A model generated the notes under the pieces. The model was given only the letters and a program-made list of their open reading frames with translations, did no database searches and had not been told where the DNA came from. From Perognathus longimembris pacificus (lineage: Eukaryota > Chordata > Mammalia > Rodentia > Heteromyidae): 64,000 bases of DNA. Each line of letters begins with the position of its first letter. The first letter of the stretch is position 1. This document shows positions 12,483 to 24,700 of this stretch, piece by piece. A program made the translations under genes and the position numbers. The stretch covers positions 72,320,767-72,384,766 of the forward strand of contig NC_063161.1 in NCBI RefSeq assembly GCF_023159225.1, written 5' to 3'.

Positions 12483-13429
12483 TAGTGCACACTTTTGTTG
12501 GTGCCAGAGTGAAAAGGGGCATGGGAGACCTCTCAACCCTTCCTCCTAATTCTGCCGTAGCAGGAGGGCCTACCCCTGACACCTCGGGGAGGGGACTGCA
12601 CACCCCAGAGCCCAGGAGTGTCCCCCAGACTGACCTGGGGTCCGATGCCTGTGGAGCTTTTGACCTTCCCTGGCATAAGGACAGCCAGGTCTCTTATTTA
12701 CTCGTTTGTGCTGTAGCTCTAAGGGCTCCCTAGCTAGTGCTCAGATGGGGGAGGGGGCCAGGGGCAGACACAGCTCGCTGATGGCCTTGCTTCCTGAATG
12801 CCTCTGTTGTTGGCATGGGCCCCAGGGAGGTGGGAGATGCATGTGGGAGCAGATGAGCCTGGAGAAATTCCTCCATGGGACTTGGATAAGTCACCAGCTT
12901 CCCAGAGGCTGGGCACCACTGCTGGGAAGTGCTGGGTGGACCTTAGCACACTTTAGCAGAGCAGGGGGCTGCTCCCTCCTGGAGCCCCCATAGGTTTCCA
13001 TGGATGTTCATAAGATCGTGGTGCCCATTCTTTCCCTAACAAGATCTTTCTTGAGCAGTGCCTGCCTGGCTCGGGTGGTGCTGTGTTCCTGATGGAGATG
13101 GCCGCCCACACTCCCATTGTGTGTCACCTTGTGTAGTGTGTGCGGTGGATGACCAGGAAGATTGCTGTGCCCAGTCACCAAGGAAACCGAGCATTGTGCA
13201 GGCCCAGCACCTGGTTCAACACTGACCAAAGATCAGTCCTGGCTGTTGAGGGACACAGGGGCTGGTGCCTCGGCCTGTGGCTGGCAGTATAGCCACCCTG
13301 TCAGCCTGGCTTTCTTTCCCCAGGAGTGCGCTTAGGTGCTCATTCTGCTGTTCCCTTCTCCCCAGACCCCAGATATTTCAGAGTGATTTTTATAAAGACC
13401 AGAGCTATGCTTCAAGGGGTCAGGAGGCT

Positions 13430-13800
13430 GGAAGATTTTGGCAGTACTGGCAATTGAATTTAGGGCCTCATACTTGCCATGCAGGTGCTATGCTACTTGA
13501 GCCATGCCTCCAGCTTCTTTTTGCCTTTTGAGGTAGAGTCTCCCTATCTAGACAGCTGAACTGCAATCCTCCTGTTTGCACTTCTTGGAGTTGTGGGGAT
13601 GACAAGCATGTACCAGTGTCTGGCTGTTGTGCCTCCCCTGCAGCTGGGATGACAGAAAGGTACCATGCTCAAGACACATTGGTGGAGATGGGGTCTTGAG
13701 AATGTTTATGCCCAGGCTGGCCTTAAACTATGATCCCTCCATCCCTGCCTCCCTAGTAGTTAGGATTATAGGCTTGAGTCACCCAAGCTGGTCTGGAGCT
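13430..13800 (-). repeat. Old ID-like/B1-like SINE remnants
   Basis: Recognisable as gaatttagggcctcatactt, gagccatgcctccagc and later ggcttgagtcaccc. Divergence is high. Confidence 0.55.
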
Positions 13801-14049
13801 AGGTAGCCTAGACTGGACAAAAAGACACATTGTAGCCATTGTACAGATTTATTTTCAGTAAAAGCATGGTAAGGTACCCCTAAGGCTCTTTTGAGGCAGT
13901 ATGGTTAGTTACTAATAAGGAGCCACGTTACTCAGAATTACTAGAATTTCTTCTCTAAAGTGCAGTACTGGGTGGCAGGGCTCTGGAGCCAGCATCCTGA
14001 CATCCCAGCTCTGGCGTGGTATTTGTGGGGTCATCTTGCACACCAGCCA

Positions 14050-14062
14050 CCAGTAGGGGGAA
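14050..14062 (+). promoter_or_regulatory. CTCF-core-like motif, forward
   Basis: CCAGTAGGGGGAA matches the CTCF core CCASYAGRKGGCR at 12 of 13 positions, with A in place of the conserved C. It lies 1.8 kb upstream of the internal HIP1 exon 1. A motif match alone is weak evidence. Confidence 0.25.
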
Positions 14063-14087
14063 GCCTCAACTAGGGCATAGCCACTCG

Positions 14088-14127
14088 CCTTTTGTAAGGA
14101 TCTACCACCTTTTGTAAGGATCTACCA
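14088..14127. repeat. Perfect 20-bp tandem duplication
   Basis: A 20-bp unit beginning CCTTTTGTAAGG occurs twice with no mismatch. Confidence 0.95.
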
Positions 14128-15314
14128 CCAAGCTGCATCCCCAGCCCTGGTAAAGCAGCAGGTGATCCAAAACCCATTCCTGCAAGGAACCAGTCCTTTG
14201 GGTGTGGGCAATTCAGATCTTCCATTGGCATCCCTATTGGAAGACAGAGAAACTGAGGCATGCCCTTGTCTTGCCTCCCACTGCCCAGTGGGGCTCACCC
14301 TAGTGGGCCTGGGTTGGGGGGGCACTTAGGAGTCCAGCACACTAGAACAGACTGGAGTGGATCTCCTAACTTCCCTGCTGGGGCACAGGCTCGCCATTGC
14401 CAGGCTTGCCCTGGATTGGGCAGTCGATACTTGGGGATCAGACAGGGGGACCTGGGTGCAGAGATCTGTGACCCGGAGCTGGAGCAATCACAAAATGAAA
14501 AGCCCAGAGATTCTTGCCTGCATTTCTGCTTGTGGATCACTTTGAAGTTGTGGCATGGGCACATCCCCAGGAGGCAGACAAACAGCCTCCTTCCCATCGA
14601 TCAGAAGTGGGAGCTGCCAGGTACTTCAGCAGGATCCTTCTTATGTTTAGAGAAGGGCCTGGCCTTCTGGCTCTGGAAAGAGCCTCTCATCTCATTTTAG
14701 GGATTGGTGTGGCCCACCCATAATCCCAGTTTGTGGGGGGCTGATAGCTCCCAATTGCTGGTCGCCCTAGGGCATCATGGGAAACTCGCTCTCAGGCTAG
14801 GTGTGTGGCCTGGGGCTACTCAGCAACCTGGATTCTGGCCTTGGTTTCCTCAGATGCCAAGATCCAGGTCCCTGCAGTTACTACTGCACCTAAACCCTTT
14901 TGCACCTCTGACTTGAGGCTTAGATGTCATGCTTGTTCTGGGGACCTTACTCTAAAGGAGCCCTTTTCCATGTGCCAACCAGGCTCCCTGAATCTGCAGG
15001 AAGGGATTTCTTCCCCCAGGAAGGTGCCCAGCCTCCCACCACCCCTCCCCCTCTTCAAGCTGGGAGTTGAGAAGGCTGGCTCACTGGGGGTAAGGGGACC
15101 TTAGAACCCTCATAGGGACACCTGTGCCACCGCCCCCTTCTATTCGCTGTCTGTTTGGAGACCCCACACTCATTTGGGAGGGGGAATTAGCTGCTGGAGG
15201 CACACCACTCCTGAATCCCCTCTTTGTCTGGGGAGCCCAATGGGGAGGGGCCATGTGGACCCCCTGCCCTGCTGGAATGTCGGCTGCCGGCCTGTGCCCC
15301 TGCCCCATAGTGAT

Positions 15315-15425
15315 TCCCCTAACACACTCACACCAGTGTGCTCACACAAGTGCACACGTAGATGTTCACACATAGACTCACATGCTCACACATGCTCACA
15401 CAGATGCACACGCGCGCACACACAC
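15315..15425. repeat. Imperfect CACA-rich low-complexity sequence
   Basis: Repeated ctcacaca and cacacg units just upstream of the CpG island. Confidence 0.75.
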
Positions 15426-15439
15426 TCCCCGCTAGGTTG

Positions 15440-16090
15440 TTATTCAGATCACATCCTCCCCTGCTGGTCCAGGGGCTCCCACCCACCCCCGCAATCCTCC
15501 TGGGTCCCCCACGCCCCTGCAGTGAATCAGGGGTTCTCGGGCACCCGCTCAGCTAACGGGGACTCCCGCCCACCCGGCGCTGGCCCCTCCCGCTCCCTGC
15601 CCCCCTCCTCCTCCCCTTCTCTCCTTCTCCCCCTCTCTTCCTCCTCCTCCCCTCCCCTCTCATTCTCCCTCCTTCCCTCCACAGCCCCCTCCCCTCCCTC
15701 CTCCCCCTTCCCCCTTCCCTCCCGCCCTTCCCGCCGGCCTGGCCCGGCGCTGCCGGCCGCTGGCCGCCCTCCCTCCGCGCGGCTCCCGGCCGCACTAGCC
15801 GCCGGCAGCATTTGGGGGCCGCGGGATCTCGAGGGTGGGGGCGCCCGCCGCGTCAGCCATGGACGTGAGCAAGATGGTAAGTGAGGGGCTCTGCCCCTCC
15901 TGCCCCTCCCGCTGGCCTCCGGGCCATTGAAAGTTTCTGGTTTGTTGATCCTGATGGGCCCCTGCTGATGGGGGCCAGGAGGCCGGCCCTCCGCACCAGC
16001 CAGGCTCCGGACAGCCATCGGGGAACGCGGGAGCGGCCGCGCCCCCCCTCCCCCCTTACGGGCCTGCGCCGGGGCCTCGCCAAAGTGGGG
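15440..16090 (+). promoter_or_regulatory. HIP1: CpG-island promoter of the internal HIP1 first exon
   Basis: CpG dinucleotides are scarce elsewhere in the window but dense from about 15,520 to 16,090. The island surrounds a first coding exon with a consensus donor. Upstream of the ATG lies a C/T-rich tract (about 15,590-15,735) with no TATA box, followed by GC-rich sequence with CCCGCC-type Sp1-like boxes. This is typical of a TATA-less, dispersed-start promoter. The transcription start cannot be placed from sequence, so the 5' UTR is simply the part of this interval before 15,859. Confidence 0.75.
15859..15876 (+). CDS. HIP1: HIP1 alternative exon 1 (residues 1-6)
   Basis: The six codons read MDVSKM and end at a consensus donor, ATG|gtaagt. 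The start has purine at -3 and G at +4 (gccATGG), a strong Kozak context. The exon ends in phase 0, exactly what exon 2 requires, so the join MDVSKM-TISINKAIN is in frame. It replaces the roughly 40-residue N-terminus of the long isoform. Support is the CpG island, start context, donor and matching phase. I cannot confirm transcription; the chief alternative is that translation starts upstream and this ATG is fortuitous. Confidence 0.75.
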
Positions 16091-18737
16091 GCAGCCGCGA
16101 CCTGCTGGATCTAGATTGGCCACTTGTAGGCCTTGGGGGGCCGTTACAGGGGGCTTCTCTGGAGAGTCCGCATTCCCCAAACATTGTTGGCCAGGGAGGA
16201 CTGTTGTTCACCGAGACAGAAGCAGTCTGCAGCTAGCCCGGGGTTTGGGGGGCTCAGAAAGGGGGGTGGGTATCGCAGCACAGGTCACTGCAGTTCCTGG
16301 GGTGGAGGCAGAGCCCACTTCACACCAGGGCTCCCCACTAGCCTGACTCCCACCTGTCTGGCTGGCCATGGTGATCTGTGCTTGTAGGGGTCCCCAGGGC
16401 CACAGAGGAAAGGATCAGGCCCGTATGTGTCTGTGTGTGTGTATGTGTGTCTGTCTATGGGGACAAGTGTCTGTCTAGCTCAGGGATGGGAACTTGGTCC
16501 CGTAATTCAAGGCTGGTTGTCTTTGGGGACCTCCATCCCTTAGAGAAGGCAGATCCAACATTGACTGCTCCTGGCTTTGGCCTTATCTTGGTTATAGGAC
16601 AGGTGCCAGGTGAGCGACTCCCTTCCTGTGCTTGGGGACCAGTCTTGAGAACTGAGCCTGCCAAAGGCAGGGGACGGAAGGGGTTCTGTCTTCCTGTAGG
16701 CACAGCCTGGTTGTGATGGGCAGTGCTGGGAGGCTGGACCAGTGTGGAGTAGCTGTAAAGACTCCCCCTGGAACCTGGGTAGGGAGCCAGGAGCTAATGC
16801 AGTGCTGGCTGGCCCTTGCCCTTGCCTTGGAGTTACCTGGGCTGTGGGGTCTGATGGCTGCTGTACAGTCATCTCCCCCTCAACCCCCCCTCCCCTTCTA
16901 ACCCTGTACTCAGGAGCCTGCACTCAGATCAGCTAGGACTTCTGTTCTTAGAGAAGCACCATGCTGAGATTTCCACCATTGTCTATCCCTCATTAATTCA
17001 ACAGAGTGTATTTAATTAGTCATTTGTTTATTTGTGGCTGTACTGGAACTCAGGGTCTTGAGTTTACTAGGCAGGCACTCTACTACTTGATCCACTCTGC
17101 CTGTCCCTTTTTGCACTGGTTATTTTTGAGATGGAGTATCACCAAACTTTGATGCCTGAGCTGGCCTCAAATCTCCACCCTCATATCTCTGACTCCTGAC
17201 TAGCTAGGGCTACAGGTGTGAACCACTGCTCCTAGCACTAATTCTTTCTATTATATCTATAGCAAATATTGGGGTGAGGGCCCCAAGAAATGGAACCCAG
17301 GCCTTCTGCTCCTTGGGGCTCCCAGCACCTCAATGAATGCTCTGTAGAGACACAGGCCAGTCAGTAGTCAGATGTCCAGGCTGGCCCCAGACAGAAGGCC
17401 ACAACTTCTAAAGGCTGTGAGGGCCTGAGAAGGAACTGCAGAATTCAGCTGGAGCATGAAGACTGGACGCCCTGGAAGGCTGGGTGGAGTTGGTTCTGCT
17501 TGGTAGTACAGTCTCAGGAAGGGCAATGGACACAGCCCATGGCAAAGGCTGGGCCATTCAGCTAGGGTAGAATTCTGAATTAGGGAAATGTCTGCTGGTT
17601 GGTGGTAGCCAGACCAGGAAGGCCTTGAAAGCCAGCAAGGTACCAGGACGGAGGCGTGTGGGCACGAGTAAGCCTCTGGAGATTTGTGAGCTGGAAGAGG
17701 TGCATTTATTGCTTATTTCCTCTTTTAGCCTGGAGTCCAAACAAAAGTGATACTCAGTTCTCATTAATCATTCATTGAGCAGCCAAGAAGAGTCCAACCC
17801 AGAAGCCATTGTCCTGGCCCTTTGTGAGGAGCACAGACCCTGGGTTGTGTAACTGAAAGAACCTTCCCCACCCGGGAAACTGTACCACCTACTCCACTTC
17901 CGTTCCCACTGGAGTCCAGCTTGCTTTCTCCCTCTGCCCATTCATGCCCCATGGGAAGTCTCTAGCTTAAAGGCCTCCCCATGGGGGCCCTGGGCTCCAG
18001 GGTTGACCTCAGTGCCAGCATTACAGCTACATCCTTGCCTGACATTGGCCTTGAGGGCTTGTTTGGCTCCTTGGTGAGGTACCCAGCCCAGCAGGATTTT
18101 ATGTTTCTGGCTTATTTTGGTGGTGCTGGGATGGGATATTAACTAGGCAGGCACTCTTGTCACTTAAGCCATGCCCACAGACCCTTTTGCTTTACTATAT
18201 TGTCTAAACAGGGTCTGGTGCTTTATTTTTCTGGACTAATCCTCCTTCCTCCATCCCTCAAGGAGCTTGGATTATAGGCGTATGCCACCACACCCAGCCC
18301 TACACTCTTTCTTGATTGGCCTGAAGAGCAGGGAGTATATTTTAAGTGATTACTGTTGGGACCAATTATGTGGGGTCTAGTTATCTTTCTGAAGGAGGGG
18401 ACAAATGATTGGAGAGAGTGGGTCCACCAGCTGCTGCCACTCATGAATTTTTGATGACATCAGATATCTGCCCAGGGGATAGCCGGTTAGTAACCCATAT
18501 GTTTGGGGTAAAGTACAGATGCTTTGCGGAGATTGATGAGGGAGTCTCTGCTTTCACCCGGTGCTGTAATTATGGGAACAGTCACTACCCCCATCCTTGT
18601 ACAAAAGAACATATCAGTTTATAGAACTGTGTATATTTGCATGATGCTTTATAACATACAAAGTTTTTTCCAACCTGATTTTTACTACAACCTTGTGAGA
18701 AAGGCAGGTCTGGAATACTTAGCTACATTTTACAGAT

Positions 18738-18773
<36 letters not shown>

Positions 18774-21700
18774 TGTGTCTGTGTCTGTGTCTGTGTGTGT
18801 ATAAAATATCTAGAAGAGTTCTGCTGGACATAGTAACACTTGCCTATGATCTCAGCACTTGAGAGGCAGAGGTATAGTGGATAGTGAAAGCAAGACCTTG
18901 TCTCCCAAAACAAAACTGTAGTGACCTCAGGACCAGGACATTGATTGCTTGAGATAAGTCATTGCTGGCAAGGGTATGGTTTGAGGACAGTCACTGCTGG
19001 TTGGTGTATGGTTTGAGAACAGTCGGTGCTGGTCAGGGTTTTGTTTTTTTTGTTTTTGTTTTTTGTTTTCCATTTTTGTAGTAGGAGGCCTCAATCCTTT
19101 AGACCATGATGTTTGGAGAGGGGCCTTTGGGATTAAAGAGCATCAGACACCCCATGATTGAATGAATGCTTTTGGCCTAGTAGGAGAACGAGTGAAGGAA
19201 GCTGCCGAGTTAATGGAGTGCTTGCACAGCAGGCCTGAGGCTCTGGGCTCCATCTCTGGTATCAAGAGCAGGTGTGGGAGAGCTATACCAAAGGGTAGAG
19301 ATGCATGTTCCTTGTCTCTCCACGGGATGCTCCAAACCATCTTGGGACTCTGCCCCAACACTGAGCTAGATTGGCCCCTTTTCTTTATAAAACTACCCAG
19401 CCTTGGGTGTTCTGTAACATTACCATGGAACGGACCAATGCCATCTGCTGATTGGGCTCAGTCAATACTCGTTATACATGTGATAGAATGTACAAAAACC
19501 TATTGATCCAGGTACCCATGTGGGACAGGCGGATCTCAAGGAGCTTGAGGAAAAGGACCATCAGAGGAGACAGGACTGCAGGGTTGAGGGGAAGGAATCC
19601 TCCCAGCAGTGAGGACAGGCAGGGTAATTCACACACACACACACACATACACACACACACGCACGCACACACACACTTGTGCTTGTGCCGAAACTGTGGG
19701 ACTAGCCAGGTTAGCCTTTCATACCTCCCTGCTGGGGATGAGCTGGGAGGCTCCAGATAAGGGATGGCAGTGTCATGGGCTAAGGAATAAATGATGCAGT
19801 ACACAGGGCAGAACCTCAGAGAACCAGCCCCAGGGTAGACCCAGAAAGATTTCCAGGAGAGGCAGTGTGGCTGGTGGTGTGGCACACAGGTAAGGCGTGG
19901 GTTAAAAACTCAAGTGCCAGGCACTGGTGGTTCACGCCTGTAATCCCAGCTACTCAGGAGGCTGAGATCTGAGGATCATGATTCAAAGCCAGCCAGGGCA
20001 GGAAAGTCTGGGAGACTTATCTCTGATTAACCACCAGAAAACTAGAAGTGGGAAAGTGGTACTGTGGCTCAAAGTGATAAAGTGCTAGCCTTAAGCAAAA
20101 AAGTTTAGGAATAGTACCCAGGCCCTAAGTTCAAACCTCATTACCGACAACAACAAAATCCCTCAAGTGGCTTTGACAGGTTTACATGACCTTCTGATCC
20201 TACTGCCTGGAGGTCGTTGTCTTCCTTGGGGCCAAGATCAGTGTGGCACTTGCAGGGCTTTTCTGTGGCTATGCTGTAGGTGTGGACTAGATGCTACCAA
20301 ATTAGGACAAACTGAGGCTCAGGGAATCAGGACCTGGCTCTTTTTTCGTGAGCAGTCTTACAGTGTCAGGACTTCTCAGCCCCAGAAATGGCTACAGGCA
20401 CATGGTCCCTATTGCTGTCATTTGGGGGTGCCTCTGCTGAGTGTATTTTCATACTTTGTAGCCATGATCACCAGTGACATCAGGGAGGAAATGGGCCACG
20501 CACAGGAAACATTTGCACCACTATTTGTTGTTTTTTGGGGGACAACCATGAAAAAGGCATAAGGAAAATAAAGATCAAGTGTTTTCCCATCATGGAACAC
20601 TGCTGCCGACCGTTGATGTAAGTCCTCACGCCTCTCTTCTGCAGGTCATCTGTGCACACGTGTGTGGGCACACTTGAATGAACTGTATGAAGTAATGCTC
20701 TTCAGCCAAAGTTCCTTTTGATCGAACCATGCCCATAGACAAACAGACACACACACACATACGTGCACACACACATGCATATATACACACAGCATGGGCC
20801 ATGAATTCTAGCCTCCATTGTCCTATTGTTCCAAATCTGTATCAGAGGCTTGGGTCCTGAAGTTCAAAGTCTGTCTCTTGCTTATTCACTTGGCAGGTTA
20901 CTGAGGCTCCTTGTACGAGGGTTTTGTCCTCTCTGTGGTGAGACAGACATAGAACCTCCCAGAACATTATAAAGTCAGTGCCTGGAGCAAAGGAGGTGCT
21001 TAGGAAATATTAGCAGGGTTTTTTTTTTGTTTTGTTTTGTTTTTAGTATTTGCAGAGGGAGAGAAGCCAAGTTTCCCACTTTTGAGGAGAGATTTTTGTA
21101 TATATGTCCAAGAGTCTGTATGAGTTTGAACCCTGGGACTACTAAAAAGCAGGAATGAAAAGAGGAATGGTTTAGTTTGATCAACAATTTGGGAGATTCC
21201 AGGCCATGGTCAGTTGTCTTGTTGCTTTGGGCCTGTGGTGAGTCAGTGCATCATGGTGGGAACACGTGTTGAAGGGAGCTGCTCACCTCCTGGCAGCCAG
21301 GAAAAGGCCTTGTCCTTATATGTCGGTTTCCTGCCTCTTAACGATGCCACAGGCTGCAGACAGAACCTTCAATACACAGGCCACCAAGGGGCCTTGTCCA
21401 AATTGTAGCATGTATGCCTTGGAACTGTGCTTCAGAGAGATGGGTCTGGTGATGTTAGGGTCCTTAGGAGCTGGAAGGCCTGGGTGGGGCTGGCCCCGCC
21501 CTGGCCCTGTGGGCAGCTCCCATTCTTCCTGCCACCTGGTGGCCCTGCTTTCTGAGGAAGCCATCAACTCACAGCCCTGTAGCAGGTGATAAAACCCATC
21601 TGGAAAGGCAATAGGCCTCGAGGGGTGAGTAGGGAGGGCCTCTGCCATGCCCAGTGAATGGTGACTTTTGGAGGCCTCCAGATAGTGACAAGGGCCTGCC

Positions 21701-24700
21701 CTTCTGTCTTTTCTCTGACTCAAGTAAGACCTTAAGGCTTGTGCTGCTGTTGTTTGGTTGGAATGTGAAATCTTACAGCCATGAGACCATGACTGGACTG
21801 AGGCCCATTGGAGTGAATGAATTCCCCCTCCCAGCTGGGAGCAGTACCTGGGTTCAAATTCTGGCTCTGTGCCTTCCTCGCTGAGCTGTTTAGCTTGCAG
21901 GTTTCATACTAGCAGAGCAGGTTACCAAACCATCACAGGCCTCAGTTTCCTCATTAAGGCTCAGTGGACAAACGTATAGGCTTGATTCTGGGATATGTTC
22001 TAGGCCAGGAATGGTTCATTCAATGAATTGGTCTGTATCTGTCTCCAAGAACCATTGGAGGGGGGCTGGGGATATAGCCTAGCGGCAAGAGTGCCTGCCT
22101 CGGATACCCGAGGCCCTAGGTTCGATTCCCCAGCACCACATATACAGAAAACGGCCAGAAGCGGCGCTGTGGCTCAAGTGGCAGAGTGCTAGCCTTGAGC
22201 AAAAAGAAGCCAGGGACAGTGCTCAGGCCCTGAGTCCAAGGCCCAGGACTGGCAAAAAAAAAAAAAAAAAAAAAAAGAACCATTGGAGGCACAACAGTAG
22301 ATACAAAAATAAAGACTTGTCTTAGCAATGAAAACTTTACTTCTGCAGAAGGGTGTGCCATCAGCCAAAAATCTGGTAAGCAAGCACACAGAACAGGGAG
22401 GCAGGCTGCTCCCCTATGTATCCCTAATGCAGCAAGCCCCACCCCTGTGCTTGCATTGGTTAAGCTCAAGTTCATAATCTGCTTGTGATTGGCTAGTTTG
22501 AGTAGGGTAAGATATATCTATATAAGGTGACTTTGAAATAAGATTAAGAGTGTACAAGTAATCTCTAAATATACCTACTTCCTTTGCTATTTCTTCAACA
22601 ATCTGAGGTTATCTTAATTCCATCTTGAAAAGAAACCAACCAGTTTCACACAAAACCTTACATTTCAAAATACTTCCTGATCCCAAACCTTTTTCTATAG
22701 CAAGAGCCTAGCCACTAGGAACTTTTAAGCAACACACTTTGATAGAAAAGATAGTTTTTCTCAGTTTATCTGTTTTAGACGGGAAAGTTAGGGACCCAAA
22801 AGAGAGGCATGGAGAAAGTTAAGAGAAGAATGGATCTTGAGGAACAAGACCACATAAAAGCAGTCCCTTGGGGTTCGAGCACTAAAGAGCAGGAACAGAG
22901 TCTGCACAGGAAAATCAAAGGCTGGGGTGAACAGAACTGGCAGAGGGTTCAAGGCCTGTGGAAGTGCCTGTCCTGAAGCGCCCCCCACTCTGTCCCTCCC
23001 ACTGCACCTGTGTCCTTGTGCCCTCTTTCACTGTGAGGACTCAATCCCTTAGAAGCTAGCAGTGGGCTGTCTAGCTCACCTGGTGTTATGACTGGCTGGG
23101 TCACTGGCCCATCCCGGGCCTCAGTTTCTCTCATCTGTGTTAGGAAAGATCAGGGTGATGAAAGGAGAGAAAGGAGACAGACACCTTGGGAGATCAGAGC
23201 AGGATTTAATCATCACTGAAGAGAGGCACCAAGTGCACCGAATAGAATTGGAGATACAAGGAGCGTAGAAAGAGGGGTGTGTGGAGGTGTCTAGGGTTTA
23301 AGTATAGTCAAACAAGGAAGTCAAATCTGGTAGTTGCAGCAAAAGGTCTTACCTCTGGCCATGCATACTTTAAGATTGGGCACAGGTGAGATGTTTAATT
23401 GCTTCTGAGAATGACCCCCAGGAGTGGGGGGTTCAAGTGGACCATAAATTTCCACTGGGCAACATTGGGTTATGGGAACAATACAGATTCTCAGCGGTCT
23501 TTATTAATTGAAATGTTGCTGTCAGGGCTCAGTGTGTCAGTCAGTCTAGGATTCTCTCCAGATCAGGAGAGGAAAACAGAGAGCCTGAACCACGGATCTC
23601 CCCCACTGGGCATCTTCAACTCAAATATGTCCTCCTTCCTTGCACTGGAAACCTGCAGCCTGCCTGGTCCACATCCTCTGTGCAGCCCTCTCCCCCAGAC
23701 ACCCTCAGATGGAAAGACCACCATGACGATTGAGTACAGTGGTTAGTGTTCAGCTCTAGGCAAACCCCCCTGATCTGGTTGCTCCCAGATGTTTCTCCAG
23801 GTGGCGTCCAGACTATCATGCAGTCCTGTGTCCTTAACTCTGTTTGGTGACCTTTCTATTTCTGTCACTCAACCCAACCTAGCTCTATCAATATTGGGGT
23901 AGCCCAGGCTATTTCCAGGCCTTGCTGTGAGCATTCCTTGGCAATCTTAAGCTGTGGCTTAATTTTTGTTTTTGGTGATAGAGAAGGTGGAACTCAGTGC
24001 TAGACCTCTTGAGCCACACCTCTGTGCTTCTGCTTTTAGTTTTCAGGTTGGGTTTTTTTTTTTTTTTTTTGGCTAGTCCTGGGCCTTGAACTCATGCCCT
24101 GAGCACTGTCCCTGGCTTCTTTTTGCTCAAGGCTAGCACTCTACCACTTGAGCCACAGCACCACTTCTGGCCATTTTCTATATATGTGGTGCTGAGGAAT
24201 TGAACCCAGGGCTTCATGTATTAAGAGGTGATCACTCTTGCCACTAGGCCATATTCTCAGCCCTGGTTTGCTTTTTTTTCCGGCAGGGTTTTATGCTTTT
24301 GCCCAGGGCCAGCCTCAGAGTAGCTGGGATTACAGGTGCACCCTATCTCACCAGGTCCCTTACCATTCTTAATTCCCATCTACATTGATCACATTTATTA
24401 ATCTAGCTGAGAACCAACTCTCAAGTCTACTTCTGGCACAGCTCACTGCCAATTGCAGCTCTGCTTGGGTATCTGGTAGGCAGCTCTTATTTAACATGTC
24501 TGAAAACAAACTGTATATGTGTGTGTTTAAACTGAGAGACTGGACACTGTTCCTTTGCTCAAGGCTAGTACTCTACCACTTGAGCAACATCCCCACTTCC
24601 AGCTTTTTTGAGTTAATTGGAGATAAGAGTCTTACACACTTTGCTGCCTGGACTGGCTTTGAACTGCAAGGAAGGAAGGAAGGCTTGCTGCTAGCTGTAG

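Larger units (their letters stand above)
1..15440. other. Upstream non-coding region, probably intron 1 of the long HIP1 isoform
   Basis: I find no exon supported by homology or by splice signals here. The interval holds the SINEs and simple repeats listed separately. Stretches without a recognised repeat are about 1,090-2,450, 5,120-6,480, 7,750-8,420, 8,750-9,390, 10,330-11,600, 12,490-13,430 and 13,800-15,440. Part of 9,060-9,370 is AT-rich and resembles the tail of an ancient interspersed repeat, but I cannot name the family. Because the canonical HIP1 first exon is absent from the window, it should lie further upstream, which would make this intronic; that is inference. Confidence 0.5.

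Noticed and set aside
1..15440. Canonical 40-codon HIP1 first exon (long isoform)
   Set aside because: I looked for it by its expected protein sequence and GC-rich context and found nothing. It is presumably upstream of the window.
15174..15884. 236-codon open frame through the CpG island
   Set aside because: It owes its length to CACA repeats and the pyrimidine tract and is not in the frame of MDVSKM. CpG-rich DNA has few stop codons by chance.
15527..16180. 217-codon minus-strand frame in the CpG island
   Set aside because: Arg/Gly/Glu-rich translation of the complement of the pyrimidine tract; a bidirectional transcript is possible but no coding signal supports it.
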